Shown here one piece after another: positions 1-8,350 of a stretch of 21,337 nt of DNA (positions are counted from its first letter, which is position 1; every line of letters begins with the position of its first letter). The notes beneath the pieces were generated by a model. The model ran no database searches, was not told where the DNA came from, and saw nothing but the letters and a program-made list of their open reading frames with translations. This stretch comes from Bdellovibrionaceae bacterium UBA2316. Its GTDB lineage: Bacteria; Bdellovibrionota; Bdellovibrionia; Bdellovibrionales; Bdellovibrionaceae. The stretch lies in assembly GCA_002345205.1 (NCBI GenBank), contig DDVI01000019.1, positions 1 through 21,337 on the forward strand. The letters run 5' to 3'. The position numbers and the translations under genes were made by a program.

Positions 1-3000
1 ACGATGTTACTGCCGTTGTATGCATATTTTCTGGTGTAAGCTTTAGAGTTCACGAAGGCCTTTACGCTTTTCTGCATTCGACGTCCTAGCACATCATAAG
101 CGTAGCTAATCTCGCGTATGGTGGCAAGTGCTCCGATTGAACCACTCATTACCTGCACCTTTATCAGCTGATTCAGACTTGAATACTCATAGTGGTGCGA
201 TTCTTTTAGACCATCCCTTGAAATTTTATTTATTAAGTTGCCGTTATTGTCATATTGATACGTAAAGAACGAGTCCTGATTTAACCTCTGGCCCGTGACG
301 TCGTATTCGTAGGTGCGACTTTGATCAGAAATTCGATTTCCAATATTGTCATAGCTGTAAGTCTCACTGACTGTGCTGCCGCTTGCCTGAATTAGCTGGC
401 CATTTTGATCGTAACCATAGTCGACAACGCTAGCCAGAGACCTTTTTTGTGTCGGATAGTTTCGTAAATCGTAGCTGTATTCATACTCAGCTAGCGACAC
501 GCTAGAGTTAGCATGAGTAATTTTTCTAAGCTGCTGATCTTGATAGGCGTAGCTAGTTTTAATATTTCCTCTTATGACTTCGTTCAGTCGTGAAGCTCCA
601 TCATATTTAAAACTGTAGCTTTTTGAAAATGCGTTCATGCTGGTTAGGCGATTAAGTTCATCGTAGCCATAGGAAATATTTCCCACAGGAGTTTGCTGCT
701 CTGATAGCAAATCACGACGATTGTATTCTGATGATATGTAAAAATCAGGGTAGCTTGACAGATCACCAGCGCCGGAAATAGATTCGTTTAAATTCTGGCC
801 CTTTAAATTTCTAAAATAAGAAATAGTAGAATTCTTATTGCTTGCCGATATCGCTTTTTCTCCTGGAACATCGTAAATGTATGTGATGACGTCGTCAGGT
901 AAAGTGACCTGAGTTAAGTCATTCACCAAGTTGTACTGCATCGACCTAACATTACCATTAGGGTCCTTCATATAGGTCATATTACCGTTGCCGTCGTAAT
1001 TCATTTCGACAATCGCGCCAAAAGCGTCTGTTTTCTTAATGAGTTGATTTCGGCTGTTATATTCAAAACTAGTCATCCTGTTTTTTGGGTCCAAAACGGA
1101 AAGAAGATTTCCTAGTTCATCATACGAATACTTGGTGATTTCGTTTTTAGGGGAGGTTACCTGAGTCAGACGATTGAAAATATCATATTCAAATTTCGTT
1201 ATTGCGGTTGTTGATGCCGAGATATTTTCGATTTTCTCGATTACGTTTCCTGAAAGATCATATGAGAATGTAACTTCTTTGCTATCTGGACCAATAAGTT
1301 TTATAACCCAGCCCTTTTGATTTCTTATGTAGGTCGTTGTAAGTCCGGCCGCTGCTAATGAAGGGAACACAGTTCTAGTTTTCATAAAACCGTTGGTATC
1401 ATAGGTCATTTCGATTTTACTTCCGTCTGGAGAAGTTATTTTTAAAAGTAGTCCCTCGCTTGAGTATTCTTTTACCGTAGTTTGATCTGTTGCGCCTCTA
1501 ACGGATTGAGTCTCGGTCAAGACTTGACCGAATGAATTGTAAGTGAATTTTCTTACTACCGGGTCGGTATCTAAATTGTAATATTCGCTCGTTGAAGCCA
1601 CGTCTCTAGTTAGTGGATCGTAAGAAAAATGGGTCGCGTGGCCAGTTGGCCGAACAATCGCTAAAGGTAAACCTTCAAAGTCCCTATTTATTGTTGTTTG
1701 TGCCCCCATCGCATTTGAAGCAATAGAGGTATAGCCATTAATGTCAGGCACTAGGACCGTAGTGCCGCCATTACTATCTGTGATTTGAGAGTTGCCTTGA
1801 TTGCTTGCTAGCCCAACTCCTTTAAGTAAGTTACTGTCATTAGATCCCGTAGTGAGAGTTTTGGAAACAGCATCATTCCATTGAACTTCTTTGTTATCTG
1901 CTAGTTTTATTTTGTTCACGCGATTACTTGATTGGTAATCGATCGCGAGTTTTTGGCCAAGTTGATTCTCTTCAGAAACAAGCATTCCCTTTTCATTGTA
2001 TTCAAATTGTTTTTCGGCGCCATCGGGAAGTCTAACGTTCGTTAGTTTTCCATCGGTGTAGCTAAACTGGGTGGATCGACCTGAGCTATCTTGAATTCGA
2101 TTTAAAAGTCTACCGCTGTAGAAATAGTTAATTTCTTGTCCAGTGAAAAAACTAATTTTTGAAATCTTGTTTTCAGTGTCATAACTGAAAATATTTTGTC
2201 TGCCAAGGCGATCCGTAGAGGACACCTGAAGTCCCAGAGAACTAAATGTTACACTTGAGCCATCACGAAATTTTCGATTCCAAGATCCATCAGCGTGTTT
2301 AATCAATACGGACAAATCTTTGCTACTAGCAATAAAGGTAAGGTCTTGTGATTGATTATCTTCAGTAAACTGAATTTTACGTATTGCCTTTCGTCCCGAT
2401 TCTTGGACAATCAGATTTTTGTCATTATCAAGATGTAAAAAAGTCGGACTACAAAGTGAAGCGTTCGTCGCTGCAAATCCATCCCCGCTAACTTGCAAGT
2501 TGCAGCTACCATTACCGGCGATAACATCAGCTTGTTGGTTGACTAGGTCGATTCTAACTACACGGTGATAACCAGTATCAGCAACATATAGGTAATTTTT
2601 CGATTCATCGATGGCCATTCCGTTTGGATTATTCAAAGCCATCACAAGAGCGTTTGTTTGATTCGCAAAAACACCGCCCTCTTCAACAGGTAATCCAGCG
2701 ACTTTTTCAATTTGTCCGTTTGTTTTAAGTTTTAAAATCAATCCTTTCTCTGTTGAAATATATAGTTCGTTTTGGGAATTGAGTAAAAGTTGTTTCGGGT
2801 GATAAATCGATACACTAGTGCCTAACCCTGGGTTTTCCGGGAAATTTAAATTTTGTCCATTTCCGGCTATAGTTGATATCGTAGAAGTTTGGGCATCTAT
2901 CTTTCTGATGCGATTGTTTCCGAAATCTGCAATATAAATGTTATTCAGACTATCGAGCACCACTCCTTGCGGGGAATTTAGACCTATCCCATTTGGCCCT

Positions 3001-6000
3001 GAGTTCGCTAGACCCTGAATATCGTCGCCTTCATAGGTAGAAAGATAACCATCACCTGTGCTAGCTATAAATTTTTTAGGGGGACTTGGCTTACAAATGA
3101 CTCCCGGAGGGCATTCATTAGGTAGGGCTAAAGTACACGATAAATTTGCCTGATCGACGACTGGCATTCCACAGCTGACCCCAAACACCGATTGGCAGGT
3201 TTGATTTACGCCATCCAAGTTTGCATCGATTCGTTCAATACCAAAATTTAAATTTAGTACTTCCTCGATTGTTGCCTTCTTTCCGGCGATATCTTTAGGC
3301 ATTGATCCGATTTCAACCACTCTATGTGATCTGGTATCTGTAGCAATCCATCGACCATTAGATATTCTTCTTAAATTAGACAGTTGTGGTTGAAAAAGGT
3401 ATGAATGTCGAGTGGTAGAAAATGATCCGGTGTAATTAGACTCGATACAAATATAAGTGCCCTGATTTCCGAGCGCCCCAGAAGCCGAGCCTATTTCAAA
3501 TAGACCTAAAATAGAAGATGGCTGCGCTTGTGACAAATCAACTTCGCCTAGGTAACTCTTTCCGTTATCAGAAACGTAACTTGTAACTATTTTGGGCCAC
3601 TGAGAGAAATCTAAAGCCTGATCTAATTTTATAGAAGCGTTGTTTGGCTGATAAACAGTAGAAATAATATTACTCATTTCATAAGTACTTACCGAACCAT
3701 CGGCCTCTTCAATTACAATATTTCGCGCAGCTGGATTCAGAATTTGTTGGTATCCATTAATTTTCCATCCTCGACCAGATATGGAATCAACTTTGTTTTG
3801 AACTACGACGTTTGCAGTGACATCTTTAGGAAGGAAGTCGCTTAATACTTGGGTCTCGAGCGTGGTTTTTGTAGTCGTCGTATTCTGCTGAATATTTCTT
3901 TGGTCTATGGGAATATAACTAGAGTCAAACCTGCCTTTGTTTGTAACGCTATCTTGAACTGTTTTGATGGTAAGGTTTTTTAATTGAATTTGATATCTTG
4001 CGAGTGATGGGTAGAGTCCCGATTCAAGGTATTTGTTCGTGCTTGGGTCTTTTAGTTCAACAGCATAAGATACCATGTTTCTCATTGGTAAAGCAGAGAA
4101 TTGACTAAGATCAGAAAAATTGGCGATTTTTGAAACCAGGCCTTTACGCTCGCCATCGTCGAAAATTTCAGTCGTTACTTTCGATAGATCGCTAGAAATA
4201 TTTCCTGTTGCAATGTCGCTGGATTTAATCGAGCTTATGAAAAATTGAGATTTAATTCCGTTGGGCACGTAACTAGAAACCTGGTTTACACTCGAATTAT
4301 AAAACGTGTTTGTATAAAAATCTGCATAACGAGAATAGCAACGAAAAATATCGCAAGTCTTCCCGACGTAAACTGAGCTATAGGAGCTTGTTTGTGAGGC
4401 CGACGACTTAGAATATGTAATCGTCTTTTCTGGAATTTCGATATAATTAGAGACAAAGGCAGTAGGGTTTGCCCAGATTGATTTATATTTTAGTTGCGGT
4501 GAAAAAGATTCGTCTCCAATTTCAAACGAGGGAAGTTGCAAACTTGTTTCGTAGGAATCTTTACTGCTATCAACGGCGTTTAGGTTACTGTCAACTAACC
4601 CAGTCAAAGTCGGCATCAAAGGAACTGCATAAACGATACTAAAATGGGATATCCCTTGATTAGGAAGGGTCTTGATTTTTTGTCCGTCGCTAGAAACTTT
4701 GGCAATACCATCAATTTCCCAAGCACCTTTGGCGGAATTCATACTAAAGATTACCATATCCGTGTTCGGTTTTAGTTCATACGAGTTTGGCAGCGTTAAC
4801 TCGACACGCTGATTAAATCTCAAACCCGAAGGTTCCAAAGAAACCACTGCATTTGGAACTGCGCTGGCCGGAACTGGCACTGTGACTTTATCCGAAGGAA
4901 TGGTCATAATATTTATACTGCCTTGACCAGAACCAGACGGAAATACACTCGCATTAGAGGGAACAGCCAGTTCTACGCCAGGAGCGTGCGAACTGCTAAC
5001 GTTAGCAGGTTGATTGGCGACAACTTGCGTCTGCGTTCCATCTAAAAGAGTCGGAGTTAGATAAATCGGTCTGTTTAAAATATTTTGCTGAGCATAACCA
5101 AGGTTTATAGACATTGATGATTTTGAAAAGTATCGACTTGGTCCAGTGAACGAAGTCGGAACCGTTGAGCCATCAAAATTAAGAGTTTGGTCTCCGGAAA
5201 TATTAAGTTCAAAACTAAATGCCCCTTGGCCGTTAGTAACGGTTTGAAACGTAGTTCCAGATAGAGAGACAGTCACATTTGGAATGGCCACATCGTTAAT
5301 GTCGCGAATAATACCAGAAAGTCTTGTGATGCCGCTAAACTGAACAACGAATGACGAGGTTTGATTCACTCGTGGGTCTTCAACTGAAACTGTCGCCGAT
5401 TGGAATGGCGTCAGTTTTAATGAAAAACTGCCGTCTGGGTTAACGATGGATTCATCAGTGTTAAAGCTTAAAAAACCTTCGCTGGCTTTGATCGTTAAAC
5501 CAGGTCGAGAGGCTTGCTGGGCACCGTGGATAAAAACCTGGTCTTCGACCTGAGTTAATGAAATTAACTCAGGTACTAGAAGCGGCGAATGAATCTCTAT
5601 CGATATTGATTTTTCTAAAATGTTTCCGGCTAAGTCTTCTGCTAGAAATTGAATCTCTTGGACTCCTTCGTATTGGGTTAAGTACTGAATGGAAAATGAT
5701 TTTTTATCTGCTGACAAAACTATATCTTTATTGTTTATTTTTAGCGTGCTTACGGCTTCGCTAAACGAACCGGACAATGTAAATTGGATATCTTGCAAAA
5801 TTTGATTCGGCGTTGGAGAGGTGATGGTTAAAATTGGAACAACAGTATCTCTTTGTATTTTCAATATTTCAGAAATGGCGATATTCCCAGCAATATCGGT
5901 ACTTTCAACCTGAATTTGATTTTCACCCTCTAATAAAAGGCTAGCTTCGAAATCGAATTCCTTTGCGCCTGTCCTGAGCACATCGACACCGTTAACTTTG

Positions 6001-7115
6001 ATAATCGAATGGACATCATTCGCCTCTGTAATTTTCACTGGAACTACGATCAAGCTTTGATTAGTTAACGTTCCTTCGGCTATTCCAAAGGTTATAACAG
6101 GAGCAGTGTTATCCAATATTACGGAAAGAGATAAATTTTGATTTGATACATTTCCCGCAAGATCTGTCGGTTGAACGGCGACATTATTGGCGCCAGATTG
6201 CAACACGTTTAGATTATAGACACCGATTTTACCACTCTCATCTAACGATACCTGATTTGAATTCACGAGAAGCGATTTCAAAGGCTCGTTTGATATGAAC
6301 TGGACAGCTAAAGTTTTCGGTAGTGAGTTAACATAAACCGGATCGTTCGACGACAGAGAAATACTTGGGTTCGTTTGATCTAAGACCACATTTGAAATCA
6401 GCACTGGCGAAGCTATATTGTTAAACTGATCTTGAGATTTGATTTCAATATTATTGTTTCCGTTGACAAGATCGAAAGTAAAACTTTTTGCCGTTGACGA
6501 TTTAACTACGGCCCCATTGATGGAAACTGTTGATGTGACATTTGAAATATCTTGAATTTCTACTGATACCGATTTTTGATTTGTAAACGTATTGCTACGC
6601 AACTGAGTCAAAATTGTCGGTGCGGTAGTGTCTTTCGGTGAAGACGGACGATAAATTCCAAGGGAGAAATACGAAGTAAAGAATCCCCTATATTTTATCA
6701 CCAGGGAGTTATTTAACTCTGGTTTTACCGAAACTGAAAGTAGGGCGACATTTTTGTTGAACGTACTTGCATCAACTACCTTTTTACCGTTCCAAGTGAT
6801 TTCGGCATATTCAACTCTGAAAAAAGTGCGATAAAGTAAATTAGCAAGGTTCTTAAGACCGCAGGAACATTTTTGAAGTAGTCCGCCCGTGCAGACGACA
6901 TTTTCATGATTCTGACCGTCGGCGTTTTTCATCTTAATGATAAAGTCTTTTTTGATTGCGTCTGAAGTGACACGAACTGTCTCAGTAGCTTGGTTGACCG
7001 ATTTGAAGGAGCCACGGTAGGTCTTATCGGGAAAGACGTTGATCTGATCTGAGGTGTTTTGAGCAAGGACGAACTGAGCAAACAATAGAATAGCGATAGC
7101 CGTTAAGCGATACAT
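1..7115 (-). CDS. Giant secreted RHS/YD-repeat protein, C-terminus off the window
   Basis: The reading frame is open from an ATG at 7115-7113 to the left edge, giving at least 2371 residues with no stop in my translation. The start has a strong ribosome site (AAGGGGAG, 7 nt upstream). Residues 1-18 are a Sec signal peptide (cleavage FVLA|Q). Ig-like domains about 88 residues apart begin with motifs such as DTTAPT, DQTNPS and DNTAPV near residues 162, 246, 334 and 422, with a fifth near 510. A carboxypeptidase-regulatory-like beta domain lies at about 594-640, a ZU5-like 'W-x-x-x-G' region at about 750-830 and a short Cys-rich linker near 1320-1345. NHL repeats (YIADFGNNRIRKID, YVADTGYHRVVRID) span about 1350-1540. 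YD repeats (FSYDTENK, YSYDELGN, YGYDELNRL and others) run from about 1615 to the edge. RHS repeats usually form a shell around a C-terminal toxin or adhesive tip. The tip is not visible here, so the role (surface adhesion, contact-dependent toxin or cell-envelope interaction) is inference. Confidence 0.93.
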   Translation of the reverse strand, partial: MYRLTAIAILLFAQFVLAQNTSDQINVFPDKTYRGSFKSVNQATETVRVTSDAIKKDFIIKMKNADGQNHENVVCTGGLLQKCSCGLKNLANLLYRTFFRVEYAEITWNGKKVVDASTFNKNVALLSVSVKPELNNSLVIKYRGFFTSYFSLGIYRPSSPKDTTAPTILTQLRSNTFTNQKSVSVEIQDISNVTSTVSINGAVVKSSTAKSFTFDLVNGNNNIEIKSQDQFNNIASPVLISNVVLDQTNPSISLSSNDPVYVNSLPKTLAVQFISNEPLKSLLVNSNQVSLDESGKIGVYNLNVLQSGANNVAVQPTDLAGNVSNQNLSLSVILDNTAPVITFGIAEGTLTNQSLIVVPVKITEANDVHSIIKVNGVDVLRTGAKEFDFEASLLLEGENQIQVESTDIAGNIAISEILKIQRDTVVPILTITSPTPNQILQDIQFTLSGSFSEAVSTLKINNKDIVLSADKKSFSIQYLTQYEGVQEIQFLAEDLAGNILEKSISIEIHSPLLVPELISLTQVEDQVFIHGAQQASRPGLTIKASEGFLSFNTDESIVNPDGSFSLKLTPFQSATVSVEDPRVNQTSSFVVQFSGITRLSGIIRDINDVAIPNVTVSLSGTTFQTVTNGQGAFSFELNISGDQTLNFDGSTVPTSFTGPSRYFSKSSMSINLGYAQQNILNRPIYLTPTLLDGTQTQVVANQPANVSSSHAPGVELAVPSNASVFPSGSGQGSINIMTIPSDKVTVPVPASAVPNAVVSLEPSGLRFNQRVELTLPNSYELKPNTDMVIFSMNSAKGAWEIDGIAKVSSDGQKIKTLPNQGISHFSIVYAVPLMPTLTGLVDSNLNAVDSSKDSYETSLQLPSFEIGDESFSPQLKYKSIWANPTAFVSNYIEIPEKTITYSKSSASQTSSYSSVYVGKTCDIFRCYSRYADFYTNTFYNSSVNQVSSYVPNGIKSQFFISSIKSSDIATGNISSDLSKVTTEIFDDGERKGLVSKIANFSDLSQFSALPMRNMVSYAVELKDPSTNKYLESGLYPSLARYQIQLKNLTIKTVQDSVTNKGRFDSSYIPIDQRNIQQNTTTTKTTLETQVLSDFLPKDVTANVVVQNKVDSISGRGWKINGYQQILNPAARNIVIEEADGSVSTYEMSNIISTVYQPNNASIKLDQALDFSQWPKIVTSYVSDNGKSYLGEVDLSQAQPSSILGLFEIGSASGALGNQGTYICIESNYTGSFSTTRHSYLFQPQLSNLRRISNGRWIATDTRSHRVVEIGSMPKDIAGKKATIEEVLNLNFGIERIDANLDGVNQTCQSVFGVSCGMPVVDQANLSCTLALPNECPPGVICKPSPPKKFIASTGDGYLSTYEGDDIQGLANSGPNGIGLNSPQGVVLDSLNNIYIADFGNNRIRKIDAQTSTISTIAGNGQNLNFPENPGLGTSVSIYHPKQLLLNSQNELYISTEKGLILKLKTNGQIEKVAGLPVEEGGVFANQTNALVMALNNPNGMAIDESKNYLYVADTGYHRVVRIDLVNQQADVIAGNGSCNLQVSGDGFAATNASLCSPTFLHLDNDKNLIVQESGRKAIRKIQFTEDNQSQDLTFIASSKDLSVLIKHADGSWNRKFRDGSSVTFSSLGLQVSSTDRLGRQNIFSYDTENKISKISFFTGQEINYFYSGRLLNRIQDSSGRSTQFSYTDGKLTNVRLPDGAEKQFEYNEKGMLVSEENQLGQKLAIDYQSSNRVNKIKLADNKEVQWNDAVSKTLTTGSNDSNLLKGVGLASNQGNSQITDSNGGTTVLVPDINGYTSIASNAMGAQTTINRDFEGLPLAIVRPTGHATHFSYDPLTRDVASTSEYYNLDTDPVVRKFTYNSFGQVLTETQSVRGATDQTTVKEYSSEGLLLKITSPDGSKIEMTYDTNGFMKTRTVFPSLAAAGLTTTYIRNQKGWVIKLIGPDSKEVTFSYDLSGNVIEKIENISASTTAITKFEYDIFNRLTQVTSPKNEITKYSYDELGNLLSVLDPKNRMTSFEYNSRNQLIKKTDAFGAIVEMNYDGNGNMTYMKDPNGNVRSMQYNLVNDLTQVTLPDDVITYIYDVPGEKAISASNKNSTISYFRNLKGQNLNESISGAGDLSSYPDFYISSEYNRRDLLSEQQTPVGNISYGYDELNRLTSMNAFSKSYSFKYDGASRLNEVIRGNIKTSYAYQDQQLRKITHANSSVSLAEYEYSYDLRNYPTQKRSLASVVDYGYDQNGQLIQASGSTVSETYSYDNIGNRISDQSRTYEYDVTGQRLNQDSFFTYQYDNNGNLINKISRDGLKESHHYEYSSLNQLIKVQVMSGSIGALATIREISYAYDVLGRRMQKSVKAFVNSKAYTRKYAYNGSNI

Positions 7116-7122
7116 GAGATGG

Positions 7123-7130
7123 CTCCCCTT
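7123..7130 (-). promoter_or_regulatory. Shine-Dalgarno of the RHS gene
   Basis: AAGGGGAG on the minus strand, 7 nt before the ATG at 7115. It fixes the start choice. Most of it lies inside CTTAAGGG, which is exactly complementary to a segment 38 nt upstream in the same mRNA. Confidence 0.75.
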
Positions 7131-7179
7131 AAGATTGGTTCGATAAAAGTCTCGGATTTCTAAATCCAAGACTTAAGGG
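7126..7179 (-). promoter_or_regulatory. Structured leader that can mask the RHS ribosome site
   Basis: Two nested complementarities are visible in the minus-strand leader. The outer one pairs CCCTTAAG (7179-7172) with CTTAAGGG (7133-7126), which includes the ribosome site. The inner one pairs AAGTCTTGGATTT (7174-7162) with AAATCCGAGACTT (7159-7147), all pairs allowed if one G-U is accepted. The arms share three bases, so they either coexist as a shortened inner stem plus outer stem or compete. The inner hairpin is followed by TTTTAT, so it could also act as a weak terminator. A regulatory role is inferred. Confidence 0.55.
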
Positions 7180-7191
7180 TAAACAATTTTT

Positions 7192-7221
7192 ATTGTATCT
7201 AGAAATGAGATTTTACAACAA
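7192..7221 (-). promoter_or_regulatory. Sigma-70-like promoter for the RHS gene
   Basis: Minus-strand -35 box TTGTTG (7221-7216) and -10 box TACAAT (7197-7192) are separated by 18 nt. Transcription would begin near 7185, giving a leader of about 70 nt that contains the whole masking structure. Confidence 0.5.
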
Positions 7222-7237
7222 GAAGGCGATTGGTTAA

Positions 7238-7260
7238 ATTAGAGTACTTCATAATCTAAT
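7238..7260. repeat. Inverted repeat, possible operator
   Basis: ATTAGA (7238-7243) and TCTAAT (7255-7260) are perfect inverted copies with an 11-nt spacer. They flank or overlap the -10 region of a weak plus-strand promoter candidate (TTGGTT, 16 nt, TAATCT). The arrangement would suit a dimeric repressor at a divergent promoter, but the arms are short. Confidence 0.3.
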
Positions 7261-7498
7261 ATGATTTACAAACACTAGTGGAAAAAAATATCATAATAAT
7301 ACACTTGATTTAGTTGGACATTGAATTCAAGCTCGTTTTACTAATGTCGAAATAAAAGTTTAGATAAACTGGTTCCAGTCCCCAACTGTTTGATAGATAC
7401 ATTTTATTGCAGTTTCAAGTGGGCGAGGATTGAATCCCCATTGCAAAATCCCAAATCGTATCAGGTTATTTTCTGTGAACGGTAAGCTCGTCTAATAG

Positions 7499-7525
7499 CG
7501 AACTCGAACTCCGCGAAAACGAACT
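7499..7525. repeat. Three CGAACT direct repeats
   Basis: CGAACT occurs at 7499-7504, immediately again at 7505-7510 and once more at 7520-7525, in the same orientation. Short direct repeats in the non-coding head of a transfer operon can be binding sites for an integrase arm domain, relaxosome protein or regulator. The units are only 6 bp, so chance is possible. Confidence 0.3.
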
Positions 7526-7585
7526 TTGCATCCCTAGGCAAAATCTACATCAAATCAAATTTGTTTCTCATTCCAATATGTTATC

Positions 7586-7612
7586 GGGCTGGCATAAAGC
7601 CCACTGTTTTTT
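7586..7612 (+). terminator. Terminator-like hairpin upstream of the transfer operon
   Basis: GGGCT (7586-7590) pairs with AGCCC (7598-7602) around a 7-nt loop, and six T follow at 7607-7612 after a 4-nt gap. It lies in the leader of the plus-strand operon, so it may end leftover transcription entering the element or work as an attenuator. The stem is short, so the terminator would be weak. Confidence 0.4.
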
Positions 7613-7619
7613 GCATTAG

Positions 7620-7670
7620 TAATTGGTGAAAGGACAGCAACAAAGACGTCCTTTTGAAGGGGGCCAATTA
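7620..7670 (+). promoter_or_regulatory. Structured ribosome-binding leader of the transfer operon
   Basis: TAATTGG (7620-7626) is the perfect inverted copy of CCAATTA (7664-7670), the latter ending on the A of the ATG. Inside it AAAGGAC (7629-7635) pairs with GTCCTTT (7648-7654). The ribosome site AAGGGGG (7657-7663) falls in the bulge between the two stems. The fold would tie up the start codon of the first gene. Function is inferred from complementarity only. Confidence 0.45.
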
Positions 7671-7888
7671 TGGCAATTAGAAAAAAATGCCCGCGTTGCG
7701 GGGGGAATTTAGAAGTGTTGCGAACCTACTCGCACTGCTCAGGATGTTTTTATTTTGAAGACTACTGGAGTGATCCCGAAGCAGAGAATTTGAAAGCATT
7801 GAGGGAAGCAAGGGAAATACTTTCCTATAATGAAAACGAAATCGATAGCAAAGAGGAGGCGGAACAAGATGAAAAAGAATGCGCCTAA
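7670..7888 (+). CDS. Zinc-ribbon protein, first gene of the transfer operon
   Basis: A 72-residue protein with four cysteines placed as a zinc ribbon: C7-P-R-C10-G-G and, after 12 residues, C23-S-G-C26. The C-terminal third is acidic and Glu-rich (SKEEAEQDEKECA). The ATG has a strong ribosome site (AAGGGGG, 6 nt upstream). The gene overlaps the next one and heads the operon, so a DNA-binding or protein-binding regulatory or assembly role is plausible. I do not recognise a named family. The clear metal-binding motif and good ribosome site support a real gene. Confidence 0.75.
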   Translation: MAIRKKCPRCGGNLEVLRTYSHCSGCFYFEDYWSDPEAENLKALREAREILSYNENEIDSKEEAEQDEKECA

Positions 7889-8042
7889 AGATACAAATCA
7901 GAACTCGAAAATTCCAATGGGAAAAGAACTAAAGAATAGTTTTTGGAAAAGACTATTCAGCAGTGAAGTTGATGATCGCAAGATTGATGAAATCAAGCGA
8001 CAAAATGAACTTAAATTTATGCGAATTCACTTTTTAGGATGA
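7869..8042 (+). CDS. Small basic protein of unknown function
   Basis: 57 residues, Lys/Arg-rich, with an amphipathic stretch KELKNSFWKRLFSSEVDDRKIDEIKRQNELKFMRIHF and no signal peptide or clear domain. I chose the ATG at 7869 rather than the in-frame ATG at 7830 because AGGAGG (7854-7859) lies 9 nt before it. The shorter form still overlaps the zinc-ribbon gene by 20 nt, which implies translational coupling. No function can be assigned; it could be a small DNA-binding or regulatory accessory of the transfer module. Confidence 0.55.
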   Translation: MKKNAPKDTNQNSKIPMGKELKNSFWKRLFSSEVDDRKIDEIKRQNELKFMRIHFLG

Positions 8043-8055
8043 AAGGTAATTGCAC

Positions 8056-8301
8056 GTGAAAATAGAAAACCAGAAGACATGGAGTTTTCCGTTGAACGAC
8101 AAAGAAAAATTGGAGGTTAAACAAATAGCGATGAATTTGCCAGCCGACGAGAGGGCCATCGTATATTTAAAATATTGGCTAGGCATGGGGCTAAAACATA
8201 TTGCTCAAACACTGGGTATGGAACTTTACGACGTAAAAGTGACCCACGCTAAGGCGCTGAGTTTAATGAGAGAAGAACTTTTAAACCTTAAATCAGCATA
8301 A
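8056..8301 (+). CDS. Sigma-70 region 4-like helix-turn-helix protein
   Basis: 81 residues. The central part LPADERAIVYLKYWLGMGLKHIAQTLGMELYDVKVTHAKALSLMREEL matches the layout of sigma-factor region 4: an 'xLPxxER' lead-in, then a helix-turn-helix whose recognition helix is followed by 'A-x-x-x-L-R-x-x-L'. No region 2 is present, so it is not a full sigma factor. It is more likely a stand-alone DNA-binding regulator. GTG at 8056 is preferred over TTG at 8050 because the AAAGG ribosome site (8042-8046) is 9 nt away from it. It lies directly after the small basic protein and before the structural genes, and may control the transfer operon (inference). Confidence 0.7.
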   Translation: MKIENQKTWSFPLNDKEKLEVKQIAMNLPADERAIVYLKYWLGMGLKHIAQTLGMELYDVKVTHAKALSLMREELLNLKSA

Positions 8302-8350
8302 AGCAGAACAAAACAAACAACAAACTAGATTCTAGGGAGGAAAATTAAAT

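Larger units (their letters stand above)
7116..7669. other. Divergent intergenic region between RHS gene and transfer operon
   Basis: About 550 bp with no convincing gene on either strand. From left to right it holds the RHS leader and promoter, an ATTAGA/TCTAAT inverted repeat (7238-7260) overlapping a weak plus-strand promoter (TTGGTT 7230-7235, TAATCT 7252-7257, 16 nt spacer), a repeated ATTGCA (7406-7411 and 7440-7445), three CGAACT copies (7499-7525), a terminator-like hairpin (7586-7612) and a structured leader before the zinc-ribbon gene (7620-7670). It is the natural place for the left end or origin of transfer of the element, but I found no repeat shared convincingly with the right end. 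Confidence 0.6.

Noticed and set aside
5558..5764. Plus-strand open frame of 68 codons inside the RHS gene
   Set aside because: It is antisense to a continuous Ig-like domain coding region and has no ribosome site or recognisable motif.
7411..7440. GTTTCAAG...GGATTGAATCCCC resembling a CRISPR repeat or a tRNA T-arm
   Set aside because: It occurs only once, has no spacer periodicity, and no cloverleaf or acceptor stem can be built around it.
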